DNA from: Verticiella sediminum
GTDB taxonomy: Bacteria; Pseudomonadota; Gammaproteobacteria; Burkholderiales; Burkholderiaceae_B
Length of the DNA stretch: 47,340 bases
Assembly: GCF_007558815.1 (NCBI RefSeq)
Contig: NZ_VLTJ01000015.1
Coordinates: 1-47,340 of the forward strand
Reading direction: 5' to 3'
Part shown: piece by piece, positions 31,204 to 41,442 of the stretch
How the letters are laid out: every line of letters begins with the position of its first letter
Numbering within the stretch: the first letter of the stretch is position 1
Made by a program: the position numbers and the translations under genes
Notes under the pieces: model-generated
The model's database searches: none
Told to the model about the DNA's origin: nothing
What the model saw: only the letters and a program-made list of their open reading frames with translations

Positions 31204-32196
31204 ATGCGCTCGATCCGTTTGCGTTCCGGCGTTGCCGGTGCAGCGATTTCCCTGTTTGGCCTGTCCTTTGCCGCGCCTGCCGGCGCGCAGCCGCAGCGCC
31301 CGGAATGCGTGGCGCCGGCCCAGCCCGGCGGCGGCTTCGACCTCACCTGCCGGCTCGCCCAGACCGCGCTGAAGGAGACCGGTACGCTCGAGCGGCCCAT
31401 GCGCATCGTCTACATGCCGGGCGGCATCGGGGCGGTGGCCTACAACAACATCGTGGCCCAGCGCCCGGCCGAGGGCGGCACGATCGTCGCGTTCTCCGGC
31501 GGTTCGCTGCTCAATCTGGCCCAGGGCAAGTTCGGCCGCTACAACGTCGACGACGTGCGCTGGCTGGCCGCCGTGGGCACCGACTACGGCGTGGCGGTGG
31601 TGCGCGACGATTCTCCGCACAAGGATCTGGCCAGCCTGATGGCGACCTTCAAGGAGAACCCGGCCGCGCTCGTGCTGGGCGCCGGCGGCTCCGTCGGCAG
31701 CCAGGACTGGATGAAGGCGGCCCTGACGGCGCGCGCCGCGGGCGTGGACTACAAGCGCATGCGCTTCGTCGCGTTCGAGGGCGGCGGCGAGGCCGTGACG
31801 GCGCTGCGCGGCGGCCACATCCAGGCCTACATGGGCGATGCGGCCGAAGCCGTGCAGATGCTCGAAGGCGGCGCGCCCATCCGCATCCTCGCGGTCTATC
31901 ACAACGAGCGCCTGCCGGGCCGCCTGGCCGAGGTGCCGACCGCCAAGGAGCAGGGCTACGACATCGAGTGGCCGATCATCCGCGGCTACTACGTCGGGCC
32001 CAAGGTCTCCGACGAGGATTACGACTGGTGGGTCGAAGCCTTCAAGAAGACCACGGCCAGCCCCCAGTTCGCCGACCTGCAGCGCCAGCAGGGCCTGTTC
32101 CCCCTGAACCTCATCGGCGACGACCTGGACCGCTACGTCAAGGAGCGCGTCAAGCTGTATGCCGAGCAGGCCAAGGAGTTCGGCCTCATCAAGTAA
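31204..32196 (+). CDS. tctC: Tripartite tricarboxylate transporter, periplasmic binding protein TctC
   Basis: This 330-residue binding protein starts at the ATG at 31204 (AGGAGA upstream); the frame is open 20 codons further but without support. The signal peptide ends near residue 29 (PAGA). The mature start PECVAPAQPGGGFDLTCRLAQ is distinctive of the citrate-type TctC/BctC subgroup, unlike the orphan Bug proteins in this window. It delivers ligand to TctB/TctA and probably signals to TctE. Directly followed by tctB (73 bp) and tctA. Confidence 0.9.
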   Translation: MRSIRLRSGVAGAAISLFGLSFAAPAGAQPQRPECVAPAQPGGGFDLTCRLAQTALKETGTLERPMRIVYMPGGIGAVAYNNIVAQRPAEGGTIVAFSGGSLLNLAQGKFGRYNVDDVRWLAAVGTDYGVAVVRDDSPHKDLASLMATFKENPAALVLGAGGSVGSQDWMKAALTARAAGVDYKRMRFVAFEGGGEAVTALRGGHIQAYMGDAAEAVQMLEGGAPIRILAVYHNERLPGRLAEVPTAKEQGYDIEWPIIRGYYVGPKVSDEDYDWWVEAFKKTTASPQFADLQRQQGLFPLNLIGDDLDRYVKERVKLYAEQAKEFGLIK

Positions 32197-32269
32197 GCCC
32201 CGGCACGCACCGCCCGCCGAGGCTCGCGAGGGCTTCGGCGGACATGCGGCCATCTTCGGGACATTCATC

Positions 32270-32713
32270 ATGCTTCTCAACGATCGCATCCTGGGCGTCG
32301 CCGCCCTGGTCGTCGCCGCATTTCTGACGTGGTTCGGCTGGCGCCTCGAAGCACCGTTCGCCTACGAGCCCGTCGGGCCGCGCGCGTTCCCCTTGCTCAT
32401 CGCCGCCATCATCGCGCTGTGCGGCCTGCGCCTCGTGTTCAAGGGCGGCGGCGAGGTCGAACCCAATCCCCCGGGCGCGAACGCGCGCATCGCCTGGATG
32501 GTGGCCTGCGTAGCCGGCTACGCGCTGCTCTTCCAGTGGCTGGGCTTCGTGCTCGCCACCACCGCGGTCACCGTCCTGGTGGCGCGCCTGTTCGGCGCCA
32601 CCTGGCTGCAGGGCCTGCTCGGCGGCATCGGCATGGGCGTGGGCTGCTTCCTGCTCTTCGACAAGGTGCTCGACGTGGTCCTGCCCACCGGGCTGCTGGG
32701 GAATCTGCTATGA
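32270..32713 (+). CDS. tctB: Tripartite tricarboxylate transporter, small membrane subunit TctB
   Basis: This 147-residue protein starts at the ATG at 32270; the frame is open 37 codons further upstream but that part overlaps tctC and is not membrane-like. Four hydrophobic segments (about 7-25, 36-54, 72-110 as two, and 118-140) match TctB. PVGPRAFPLLIA is the family's conserved stretch. Its stop overlaps the tctA start (ATGA), showing translational coupling. Confidence 0.9.
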   Translation: MLLNDRILGVAALVVAAFLTWFGWRLEAPFAYEPVGPRAFPLLIAAIIALCGLRLVFKGGGEVEPNPPGANARIAWMVACVAGYALLFQWLGFVLATTAVTVLVARLFGATWLQGLLGGIGMGVGCFLLFDKVLDVVLPTGLLGNLL

Positions 32714-34245
32714 GCGGCGTACTCGATCATCTGGCGCTCGGCTTTGGCGTCGCGCTCAGCTCCATGAACCTGCTGGTGGCCGCGATCGGCGCTTTTTTCG
32801 GCACCATCGTGGGCGTGCTGCCGGGCCTGGGGCCGATCAACGGCGTGGCCATGCTGGTGCCCATCGCCTTCGCCATGAACCTGCCGCCGGAGACCGCGCT
32901 GATCCTGCTCGCCGCGGTTTACGTGGGCGCGGAGTACGGCGGGCGCATCACGTCGATCCTGATCAATGTGCCGGGCGAGGCGGCCGCGGTGATGACCACC
33001 TTCGACGGCTATCCGCTCGCGCGCCAGGGGCTGGCCAGCGTGGCGCTCTCGCTGTCGGCCTGGTCGTCGTTCGTCGGCTCGCTGATCGCCACCATCGGCA
33101 TCGTCATCCTGGCGCCGCTGCTGGCGGGGTGGGCGCTGGCCTTCGGGCCGGCGGAATACTTCGTCCTGATGGTCTTCGCCTTCTGCGCGCTCACCAGCCT
33201 GCTGGGCGAGCAGCCCGCCAAGGGCATCCTCGCGGCCATGCTCGGCCTGGGCATCGCCACCGTGGGCGTGGACGCCAATTCGGGGGTCTACCGCTACACC
33301 TTCGATCTGCCGCACCTGGCCGACGGCATCGATTTCGTCGTCGTGGTGATCGGTCTGTTCGCCGTGGGCGAGATGCTGCAGATGCTGGAGAAGCTGCTCA
33401 CGGGCCAGTCGATCAACGTCCCGGTGAGCGGGCGCAAGCTCTTCAACTGGCGCGAACTCAAGTTCACCAGCGGCAGTACGGCGCGCGGCGGTCTGCTCGG
33501 GTTTTTCATCGGCGTGCTGCCCGGCGCGGGGGCGAGCGTGGCCTCGGCCGTGGCCTACGCCAACGAGAAGCGCTACAGCGAAGGCCGCGACCCCGACGCC
33601 AAGTTCGGCAAGGGCGACATGCGCGGCCTGACGGCGCCCGAGGCGGCCAACAACAGCGCGGCCACGGGCTCGTTCATCCCCATGCTGACCCTGGGCGTGC
33701 CGGGTTCGGGCACGACGGCGGTCATGATGGGCGCGCTCACGCTCTACAACATCACGCCGGGCCCGGTGCTCTTCGAAGCGCAGCCCGCGCTGGTGTGGGG
33801 CCTGATCGCTTCGCTCTTCGTGGCGAACGTGATGCTCTTCTTCATGAACGTGCCCATGGTGCGCGTGTTCGCGGCGATGCTGGCGATTCCTCCCTGGCTG
33901 CTCGTGCCGGGCGTATTGGCGATCAGCTTCGTCGGGGTGTATGCGATCAACGCCACCACCTTCGATCTGCTGCTGGTGGTCGTCATCGGCGTACTGGGCT
34001 ACTTTCTGCGCAAACTGTCCGTGCCGATGGCCCCGCTGATCCTGGGCGTGGTGCTGGGCACGATGATGGAGCAGAACCTGCGCCGCGCGCTTTCCATCTC
34101 CGACGGCGGCATCGGCATCCTGGTCGAGAGCCATGTAAGCAAGGCCTTGTGGCTGGCGGCATTCGCGGTGGCGGTGCTGCCCCAACTGGTGCGCTGGATG
34201 CGGCGCGGCCGCACCGGCGGTGGCGCCGCGCCTGTCGCGCGCTGA
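32710..34245 (+). CDS. tctA: Tripartite tricarboxylate transporter, large membrane subunit TctA
   Basis: This 511-residue permease has about twelve membrane segments. The duplicated TctA signatures are visible: GTIVGVLPGLGPINGVAML at about 26-44, EYGGRITSILINVPGEAAAV, then GFFIGVLPGAGASVASAVAY and TGSFIPMLTLGVPGSGTTAV. It imports citrate-like tricarboxylates using an ion gradient, with TctC as the binding partner. It is the only TctA in the window, so the three orphan Bug proteins may depend on it or on copies elsewhere. Confidence 0.95.
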   Translation: MSGVLDHLALGFGVALSSMNLLVAAIGAFFGTIVGVLPGLGPINGVAMLVPIAFAMNLPPETALILLAAVYVGAEYGGRITSILINVPGEAAAVMTTFDGYPLARQGLASVALSLSAWSSFVGSLIATIGIVILAPLLAGWALAFGPAEYFVLMVFAFCALTSLLGEQPAKGILAAMLGLGIATVGVDANSGVYRYTFDLPHLADGIDFVVVVIGLFAVGEMLQMLEKLLTGQSINVPVSGRKLFNWRELKFTSGSTARGGLLGFFIGVLPGAGASVASAVAYANEKRYSEGRDPDAKFGKGDMRGLTAPEAANNSAATGSFIPMLTLGVPGSGTTAVMMGALTLYNITPGPVLFEAQPALVWGLIASLFVANVMLFFMNVPMVRVFAAMLAIPPWLLVPGVLAISFVGVYAINATTFDLLLVVVIGVLGYFLRKLSVPMAPLILGVVLGTMMEQNLRRALSISDGGIGILVESHVSKALWLAAFAVAVLPQLVRWMRRGRTGGGAAPVAR

Positions 34246-34260
34246 CGGGGAGCGCCTGCG

Positions 34261-35319
34261 GTGACCGCAGCAGCACAGGCCCCGGACGCCCGTTGGCGAC
34301 GCGTGCTGGCGGGCCTGCTCCTCGCGGTGGCGGGCGCCGGCGCAGCGCTCGTTCTGCATGCGCCCATGCCCTGGCTGCTGGGGCCGCTGCTGCTTGTCGC
34401 GGCCACCCGCATGGCGGGGCTGGCGAGCGCCTGCCCGCCGGCGATGCGCCAGGGCGGGCAGTGGGTGATCGGCACGTCGCTGGGCCTGTATTTCACGCCC
34501 ATGGTCGTCGCCCACATCGGCGTGCATGCCGGCTTCATCGTGGCCAGCTCGCTGTTCGCCGTTGCGCTCGCGGCCATGGGCACGTGGATGCTGATGCGCC
34601 TGGCGGGTACGGATCTCTCCACGGCATGGTTCGCATCGGCCATCGGCGGCGCCAGCGAAATGGCCAACCTCGCCGAGCGCCACCAGGCCCGCGTGGACCG
34701 GGTAGCTTCGGCGCACAGCCTGCGTATCCTGATGGTGGTGGTGATCGTGCCGTTCGCCTACCAGTGGGCCGGGCTGAGCGGCCTGGACCCGACGATCCCG
34801 GGCCCGCGCGAGGTCCGGCTGCCCGGCCTGATGGCGCTGGCCGCCTGCACCTGCGTCGCTGCGCTGTTCATGAAACGGCTGAAGCTGACCAATCCGTGGG
34901 TGCTCGGGCCGCTGGCGGTGGCCGCCGTACTCACCGCCAATGGCATCGAATGGTCCGCGTTGCCGGGCTGGCTGATGAACGTCGGACAGCTCCTGATCGG
35001 CTGGTCGCTCGGCGATCGCTATCGTCCCGACTTCCTGCATGCCGCGCCGCGCTTCATGGGCGCGGTCGCGCTCTATACCGGCGTCTCGCTGGCGCTGACC
35101 GCCGTGCTGGCCTGGCTGCTGGCCGCCTGGGCCGACATTCCCTGGGCCACGTTGCTGCTCGCCACGACGCCCGGCGGCATTGCCGAAATGACGCTGACCG
35201 CACGGGCGCTCGCGCTGGGCGTGCCCATCGTCACCGCCTTTCACGTCACCCGCATGATCTTCGTCCTGCTCGTGACCGGCCCCATCCATCGCTGGCTGAC
35301 GCGCGCGCGATCGGGCTGA
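34261..35319 (+). CDS. AbrB-family membrane protein (AitM/COG3180)
   Basis: This 352-residue protein starts at the GTG at 34261 with GGGGAG upstream, 15 bp after tctA. It has about ten membrane segments in two related halves, each beginning with a PWLLGPL-type stretch (PMPWLLGPLLLVAATRMAG at 35-53; NPWVLGPLAVAAVLTANG in the second half) and containing GGASEMA / GGIAEMT motifs. This is the AbrB membrane family, not the DNA-binding AbrB. Function is unclear; members appear next to tricarboxylate transporters, and this one is probably co-transcribed with tctCBA. Confidence 0.85.
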   Translation: MTAAAQAPDARWRRVLAGLLLAVAGAGAALVLHAPMPWLLGPLLLVAATRMAGLASACPPAMRQGGQWVIGTSLGLYFTPMVVAHIGVHAGFIVASSLFAVALAAMGTWMLMRLAGTDLSTAWFASAIGGASEMANLAERHQARVDRVASAHSLRILMVVVIVPFAYQWAGLSGLDPTIPGPREVRLPGLMALAACTCVAALFMKRLKLTNPWVLGPLAVAAVLTANGIEWSALPGWLMNVGQLLIGWSLGDRYRPDFLHAAPRFMGAVALYTGVSLALTAVLAWLLAAWADIPWATLLLATTPGGIAEMTLTARALALGVPIVTAFHVTRMIFVLLVTGPIHRWLTRARSG

Positions 35320-35709
35320 GACGTCGGGCGCATGCCACGGGCGCCGCCGCGCGTCCCATCGCGCCGGCTGCGGGCATGGCGGACGCGCCGATCCCTGCCG
35401 GCACGACGGCGAACCTTCCTGCCTTGACCTCGGCGGCATCGCCATGTCGATATGTCCTAGGGTAAACCCGCGCTTATGCTGCCTTGCAGCATGTCGGCAT
35501 TTCATAAACAGAACCGTGTTTTCGTATCATGAAATCATGTTCTCAAGTCTTTGATTTTACAGAGACAAATTTTTAGTCTTATATAAGATATAAGCCTTGT
35601 ATGCCCCGCGTCAGACCACTAGACTATCTTCAACGGTCGACGCACAGCAGCGCTGTTTCGCCGGCCCCCCGGGTTCCCTTTCCCATCCCCTATCTCGAAG
35701 GAGTCGACA
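35320..35709 (+). promoter_or_regulatory. 390-bp gene-free region, aceA leader and promoter
   Basis: The left 130 bp are GC-rich without signals. From about 35450 the sequence becomes strikingly AT-rich compared with the rest of the window. It contains a hairpin ATGCTGC-CTT-GCAGCAT (35476-35492), the inverted pair TTTCAT/ATGAAA (35500-35505 and 35529-35534), a TTGATT (35551-35556) that could be a -35 box, and the dyad CTTATA-N5-TATAAG (35578-35594). The aceA ribosome site AAGGAG is at 35698-35703. These dyads are candidates for glyoxylate-shunt regulation. Confidence 0.6.
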
Positions 35710-37017
<1,308 letters not shown>

Positions 37018-37084
37018 CCTGCGTGTCGGGGCGAGGGGCCCCGATCCGACAGCCCGGCCGGTGTCTGGCGACGCCGGTCCCTGG

Positions 37085-37113
37085 CGCCAACCTTCGGGTT
37101 GGCGTTTTTTTTT
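37085..37113 (+). terminator. Rho-independent terminator after aceA
   Basis: CGCCAACC-TTCG-GGTTGGCG is an 8-pair perfect stem followed by nine T. It lies 68 bp after the aceA stop. Confidence 0.92.
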
Positions 37114-37224
37114 GCCGCGGGCCGCCCCTAGGAAAAAGGCGCTCGTTGGGACTGCCAGCTGCAGGATGCCCGACTTTCCCACGGCTGCTGCGGGCTGCCG
37201 CCGCAGGCCCGTGAAGAGGCCGCG

Positions 37225-39675
37225 CTAGAACCGGCCTCGCAGCGACAGCATGAAAGTCCGGGGCGCGCCATAGAAGTTGTTCGATGTGGCTCTGCCCAGG
37301 AATTGCAGATACGTCCGGTCGAACAGATTGCTGACCGACATTGCCGTGCTCCAGTTCTTGTTGATCTGATAACCGACACGGGCGGAAACGATGACACGTC
37401 CGCCTTGCCTGACGCTGGCCGAATAGATGTCGCTCTGTGCCTGGACACCCGCGCCGATACTCCACCCTTGCAGCGCACCATTGAGGTCGGTCGGCGAGAA
37501 CCGATAGTGGGTCCACAGCTTGAACAGGTGCTCGGGCAGCAGACTCGCGTTGAAGCGCTCGCCCACATTGGAGGCTGTGGTGTCGCTTTCGTACCTTGCT
37601 CTGGTGTAGGTATAGCCAGCCGATACATCCCACTGTCGGGACAAGGCGCCCACCAGTTCGATATCGAGGCCATCGCTTTGGACTTCGCCGGCGGCCATGT
37701 AGCACGCCGCCGTGGCCGAGGTTCCGCAACCGACGTGATCGGGGTCGACCATGGCGCGGTTGGTATCGCGGATACGGAACACGGCGACATTCAGGTTCAA
37801 TCGGTCGTCCAGAAACCGCGCTTTCGCACCCGCTTCGGCCTGCCAGCCTACGCGGGGCTCCAGAATGTTCCCCAGATAATCTTCCTGAGTCTGAGGGACA
37901 AAGGTATCCGCATAGCTGGCATACAGCGTCAGGTTCTTCCGCACGTCCCAGATCAAGCCGCCATACGGCGTGAACTCCCAGCTGGCCTGGGCCGTACTCG
38001 CAACCCAGTCCGAGGTGGCAGCAGCGATCGTGCGGCTCTTGCTCTGGTAATCCGACCAGCGACCGCCCAGGATGAACTGCACCGTATCGGCAAGGCTGAA
38101 TCTCGCCGACGTGTACACCCCCGATTGCTCGGTAATCGTCTGCCGGTGCGACGCGATGTTCGTGTTCAGTACGCCGCTGTAGTTGTGATCATTGAAGACA
38201 TCCCAGCCGGGCAGCGAGGTGCTGACCGAACCGAGCAGATTGTCCTGCTTCGTCTGGTTGTAGCCCAAGGTCAGATGGTGCTTTCTCCCCAGCAACGTGA
38301 TGGGTCCGTTGACATTGAGATCCAGGCTGTTCCAGCGCACCCCCCTGTCGTAATAGGTTGCGCTCATCGTTGCGAGTCCGGTGGCCGTATCCACCGCGCC
38401 CGTCGTCCCCGCCCCTGCGTAGTTGCCGATCAATTCCCGGTAACCATAAGTCGCTTTGACGATCCAGCCGCTGTCGAAATGGTGCTGGATATCGGCCGCC
38501 GCCTCCTTGATCGTATAGACCGAGTCCATGTCCGGTCCCATGAATGCAGTGCGTCCCGGCAAGCTGCCGTCGCTCATGAGCGGCAGGCCCCAGAACGTAT
38601 TGGTATGGAACCGGCTGTAGGCTCCGGACAAGCCCACCGTCGTGCGCGGGCTCAGGTCGTACTCGATCACCCCATATGCGATCTCGTCCCGCGATTCGGC
38701 CACGTCATAGAACTTGTGCTGATCCTGCCGGACCAGCACACCCCGAGCCCTGAGCGACCCGTCGCCGTTGAGCGGGGTGCTGACGTCCAGCTCCCCACGG
38801 TAAGTATCGTTCGACCCCGCCGACACGGCGCCGGACAGTGTGCGCGTGCCGAGCGGGCGCTTGCGCACATAGTTGACAGTGCCGCCAGGCTCACCGCTGC
38901 CGGTCAACAGGCCGGAGGGCCCCCTGAGTACCTCGACCCGGTCATACAGCGCAAGGTCGCCGGAAATTGTCGTGATCAAGCCCGTCACCGGCACACCGTC
39001 TGTCTGGGCATTCACGCTGTAGCCGCGTATGGTGACAGACTCGGTGCGATCGTATCCGGTGGCAGTGACCCCTGTGACCTGATTCAATGCATCCGCCGAG
39101 CTGACCAAGCCCTGGTCTTCGATCTGCTGTCTCGTGACGACCGACACCGACTGCGGAATGTCTTTCAGCGACCAGACACCGTTCATCAGACTCGCTGCAT
39201 CGGTAGCATACGAACCGCTCCCTTCCGTACCGGGATCGATCACGGCCGTGACGGTCACAGGGGCAAGTGTCGGTGTGCCTTGCGGACCGTGGGCACGCTC
39301 CAGCACATAGCCACCACTTTCCCGCATGACGGCGTGCAAGCCCGTTCCCGACAGCAAAGAGCCCAGGGCCGATGCAACAGTATGCGTGCCCCTCAACCCG
39401 TCCGTATGCAATCCTTCCGTCAAGGATGTCGAGAACGACAACATGATTCCCGAATTGCGGCCAAACCGGTTAAGGGCACCCGTCAGGTCGCCTGCGGGAA
39501 TCTCGTACGATCGTGCCGTCTCAGCGGGTTGCGCATACCCCGGCGGCGTAGCCACCGTGCCCGCCAGTGCGCCGGCACCCAGCACGATGTGCAGCACCAC
39601 GGTTGCGGCCACGGTACGACGAAAAGGAGGATACAACGGGAAATGCGTGTTCCTCGGCGGATGAGCTTGGGTCAT
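37225..39675 (-). CDS. TonB-dependent siderophore receptor with N-terminal signalling domain
   Basis: This 816-residue outer-membrane receptor has a signal peptide (about 1-49), then an STN signalling domain at about 55-126 (SYEIPAGDLTGALNRFG, then GLHAVMRESGGYVLE). The plug follows (LKDIPQSVSVVTRQQIEDQG, then VTIRGYSVNAQTDGVPVTG), then a beta-barrel ending in the Phe-terminated strand TFMLSLRGRF. The STN domain marks receptors that signal to a FecR anti-sigma partner, and fecR/fecI-type genes lie directly upstream on the same strand. The siderophore is unknown; the form resembles FpvA/FoxA-type ferric siderophore receptors. Base use is visibly less GC-biased than in neighbouring genes, suggesting acquisition by transfer. 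Confidence 0.92.
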   Translation of the reverse strand: MTQAHPPRNTHFPLYPPFRRTVAATVVLHIVLGAGALAGTVATPPGYAQPAETARSYEIPAGDLTGALNRFGRNSGIMLSFSTSLTEGLHTDGLRGTHTVASALGSLLSGTGLHAVMRESGGYVLERAHGPQGTPTLAPVTVTAVIDPGTEGSGSYATDAASLMNGVWSLKDIPQSVSVVTRQQIEDQGLVSSADALNQVTGVTATGYDRTESVTIRGYSVNAQTDGVPVTGLITTISGDLALYDRVEVLRGPSGLLTGSGEPGGTVNYVRKRPLGTRTLSGAVSAGSNDTYRGELDVSTPLNGDGSLRARGVLVRQDQHKFYDVAESRDEIAYGVIEYDLSPRTTVGLSGAYSRFHTNTFWGLPLMSDGSLPGRTAFMGPDMDSVYTIKEAAADIQHHFDSGWIVKATYGYRELIGNYAGAGTTGAVDTATGLATMSATYYDRGVRWNSLDLNVNGPITLLGRKHHLTLGYNQTKQDNLLGSVSTSLPGWDVFNDHNYSGVLNTNIASHRQTITEQSGVYTSARFSLADTVQFILGGRWSDYQSKSRTIAAATSDWVASTAQASWEFTPYGGLIWDVRKNLTLYASYADTFVPQTQEDYLGNILEPRVGWQAEAGAKARFLDDRLNLNVAVFRIRDTNRAMVDPDHVGCGTSATAACYMAAGEVQSDGLDIELVGALSRQWDVSAGYTYTRARYESDTTASNVGERFNASLLPEHLFKLWTHYRFSPTDLNGALQGWSIGAGVQAQSDIYSASVRQGGRVIVSARVGYQINKNWSTAMSVSNLFDRTYLQFLGRATSNNFYGAPRTFMLSLRGRF

Positions 39676-39782
39676 TGACGTTTCGCGGAAGTTCGAATGA
39701 AGAGTGGTCTCTCGTCTTCATTGCCCCGCGAAAAACGAAAACGGCTCAACGTCTCGGGAATGCTGGTCCTGACGATCCAGAA

Positions 39783-40769
39783 TCAGACGGTGGCCGCCTC
39801 GACCCTTACCCAATATCGCGTCATGTAGCGGATCTCGACCGGCAGCGTGGCAGCCAGCATGTCGAGTACCTTACCCGTGTCATCAAGGGGGTAGGTGCCG
39901 GTGATGGGCAGGTGGGCGACGGTGTGGTCACACCCGAGATAGCCGCTGCGGTACAGCGACAGCGCGGCGACAAACTCGGCCAGCGGCATATCGCGGGCCA
40001 CCAGCATGCCGTCCACCCAGGCGGACGCAGCGTCATCCGCCTGGTCGACGGCATCGAAGTGATTGCGGGTGAACACGACCTGCTGGCCGGCCCTGACGAT
40101 ACGCGCATCGTCCGAGGCATTCGCGCGTGCCTCGACTGCACCCGCATAGACCGCGATGCGGCTACGGCCGCTGTCGCCGTCGCGCTGATGCACGAGAAAC
40201 CGGGTTCCCAATGCACGCAGGCGCCCTTGTGCTGTTTCCACCAGGAACGGACGGCCAGCGCGCCCCGAGACTAGCGGATCGGGCGCAGTCTCGATGAAGC
40301 ATTCCCCCTCCAGCAAGCGCACCAGCCGTTGCGCATCGTCGAAGACGACATCGATCGCCGTGCGTGCGTTGAGGTGTAGCTGCGTGCCGTCGTCCAGCAC
40401 CAGGTGACGGCGCTCTCCCGTGCTGGTACGGCGGTCAGCCAGCCACACGCCGAGAGGCATCTCGCGCCCCGCCGTCCACGCCGTACCGCCTGCAAACAGC
40501 AAGATCGCCAGGGCTTTGACCGCACGTCGGCGCGCGTCCGATCTGGGGGCGGTCAACACCGCATGGGCAAGGGGTGATGACAATCCCTGCAACCGTGCGC
40601 TGAAGGCCTCGACGCTCTGCCAGGCGCGCGCATGGTCCGGGTGCGCGTCTCGCCATTCCCGCCAGCGTCGGCGCGTGTCCTCTCGCACCTCGCTGCTCTG
40701 CAACTCGACCAGCCATTCGACCGCCTGCTGCTGCACTCGGAATGGGATCGACATCGACTCGGTACCCAT
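39783..40769 (-). CDS. FecR-family anti-sigma factor/signal transducer
   Basis: This 328-residue inner-membrane protein starts at the ATG at 40769, 8 bp after the sigma-factor stop. The N-terminal DUF4880-type domain has AVEWLVELQSSEV and WREWRDAHPDHARAWQ. A membrane segment is near residues 84-100 (ALAILLFAGGTAWTAG), and the periplasmic FecR domain follows (RHLVLDDGTQLHLNARTAIDV, then GRPFLVETAQGRLRALGTRF). It receives the signal from the receptor's STN domain and releases the ECF sigma factor. A 107-bp gap without clear features separates it from the receptor gene. Confidence 0.9.
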   Translation of the reverse strand: MGTESMSIPFRVQQQAVEWLVELQSSEVREDTRRRWREWRDAHPDHARAWQSVEAFSARLQGLSSPLAHAVLTAPRSDARRRAVKALAILLFAGGTAWTAGREMPLGVWLADRRTSTGERRHLVLDDGTQLHLNARTAIDVVFDDAQRLVRLLEGECFIETAPDPLVSGRAGRPFLVETAQGRLRALGTRFLVHQRDGDSGRSRIAVYAGAVEARANASDDARIVRAGQQVVFTRNHFDAVDQADDAASAWVDGMLVARDMPLAEFVAALSLYRSGYLGCDHTVAHLPITGTYPLDDTGKVLDMLAATLPVEIRYMTRYWVRVEAATV

Positions 40770-40776
40770 GCGGGCC

Positions 40777-41280
40777 TTACTCCGCAAAGCAGCAAGCCGC
40801 CAACGCCTTGGCGATATGGCGCTTCACCGTGGCGATCGATATACCCAGCCGCTCACCGATCTGCGCGTGACCAAGCCCATCGAGCTGCGACCACAGGAAC
40901 GCTTTGCGCACGGGTGCGCTCAACCCGTCGAGCAGCCGATCGATCTCCACCAGGGTTTCCAGCATCACCGCACGCGCTTCAGGAGAGATCGCGTGCTGCT
41001 CCGGCAGTTGCGCCAAGGCGTCGAGATAGGCCTGCTCGATGCGGCGGTGCCGGTACTGATTCGCGACCAAGCCCTGCGCAATCGTCGTCAGATACGCACG
41101 CGGCTCGCGAATGATCTCGACGACATCGCGGGTGAGCACGCGCAGGAAGGTGTCATGCGCAATATCGGCAGCGTCGAAAGCGTTGCCCAGGCGCTTGCGC
41201 AACCAGCCATTGAGCCAGCCATGGTGCTCGGTGTAGAGCGCCCGCACATCGGGCTGTGTTCCGGTCTTGCCGACAGGCAT
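40777..41280 (-). CDS. ECF sigma factor, FecI-like
   Basis: This 167-residue sigma factor starts at the ATG at 41280-41278; an in-frame TTG further upstream (41307) would put the start inside the Fur box. Region 2 is seen at about 13-80 (LYTEHHGWLNGWLRKRLG, DAADIAHDTFLRVL, then LVANQYRHRRIEQAYLDAL). Region 4 is near the end (GLGHAQIGERLGISIATVKRHI). It would direct transcription of the downstream receptor gene after a siderophore signal. A Fur box and TATAAT element directly upstream indicate iron-repressed expression. Confidence 0.92.
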   Translation of the reverse strand: MPVGKTGTQPDVRALYTEHHGWLNGWLRKRLGNAFDAADIAHDTFLRVLTRDVVEIIREPRAYLTTIAQGLVANQYRHRRIEQAYLDALAQLPEQHAISPEARAVMLETLVEIDRLLDGLSAPVRKAFLWSQLDGLGHAQIGERLGISIATVKRHIAKALAACCFAE

Positions 41281-41293
41281 CGGGCGTCGTTGA

Positions 41294-41318
41294 GATAATG
41301 AAAACAATTCTCATTATA
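41294..41318 (-). promoter_or_regulatory. Fur box and -10 element upstream of the ECF sigma factor
   Basis: GATAATGAAAACAATTCTCATTATA resembles the 19-bp Fur consensus (GATAATGATAATCATTATC), with GATAATGA and TCATTAT arms. On the minus strand it includes TATAAT (41318-41313), so Fur-Fe binding would cover the promoter. It sits 14 bp before the sigma-factor ATG. Confidence 0.8.
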
Positions 41319-41442
41319 GATCAATGGCAACCCGATGACGGCAGGCGTTTCTACGTGCGAACGACGAGGTTCTTCAGGAGACGCAGGGTTGGATGCCGCC
41401 GAAACACCGAGTTGCGGGCGCTGCGCGGCGGTTCAGACTGGC

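Noticed and set aside
32518-35505. 995-codon open frame on the minus strand
   Set aside because: It lies opposite tctB, tctA and the AbrB-family gene, has His/Arg/Gln-rich sequence without domain patterns, and comes from the G/C-biased third positions of the real genes.
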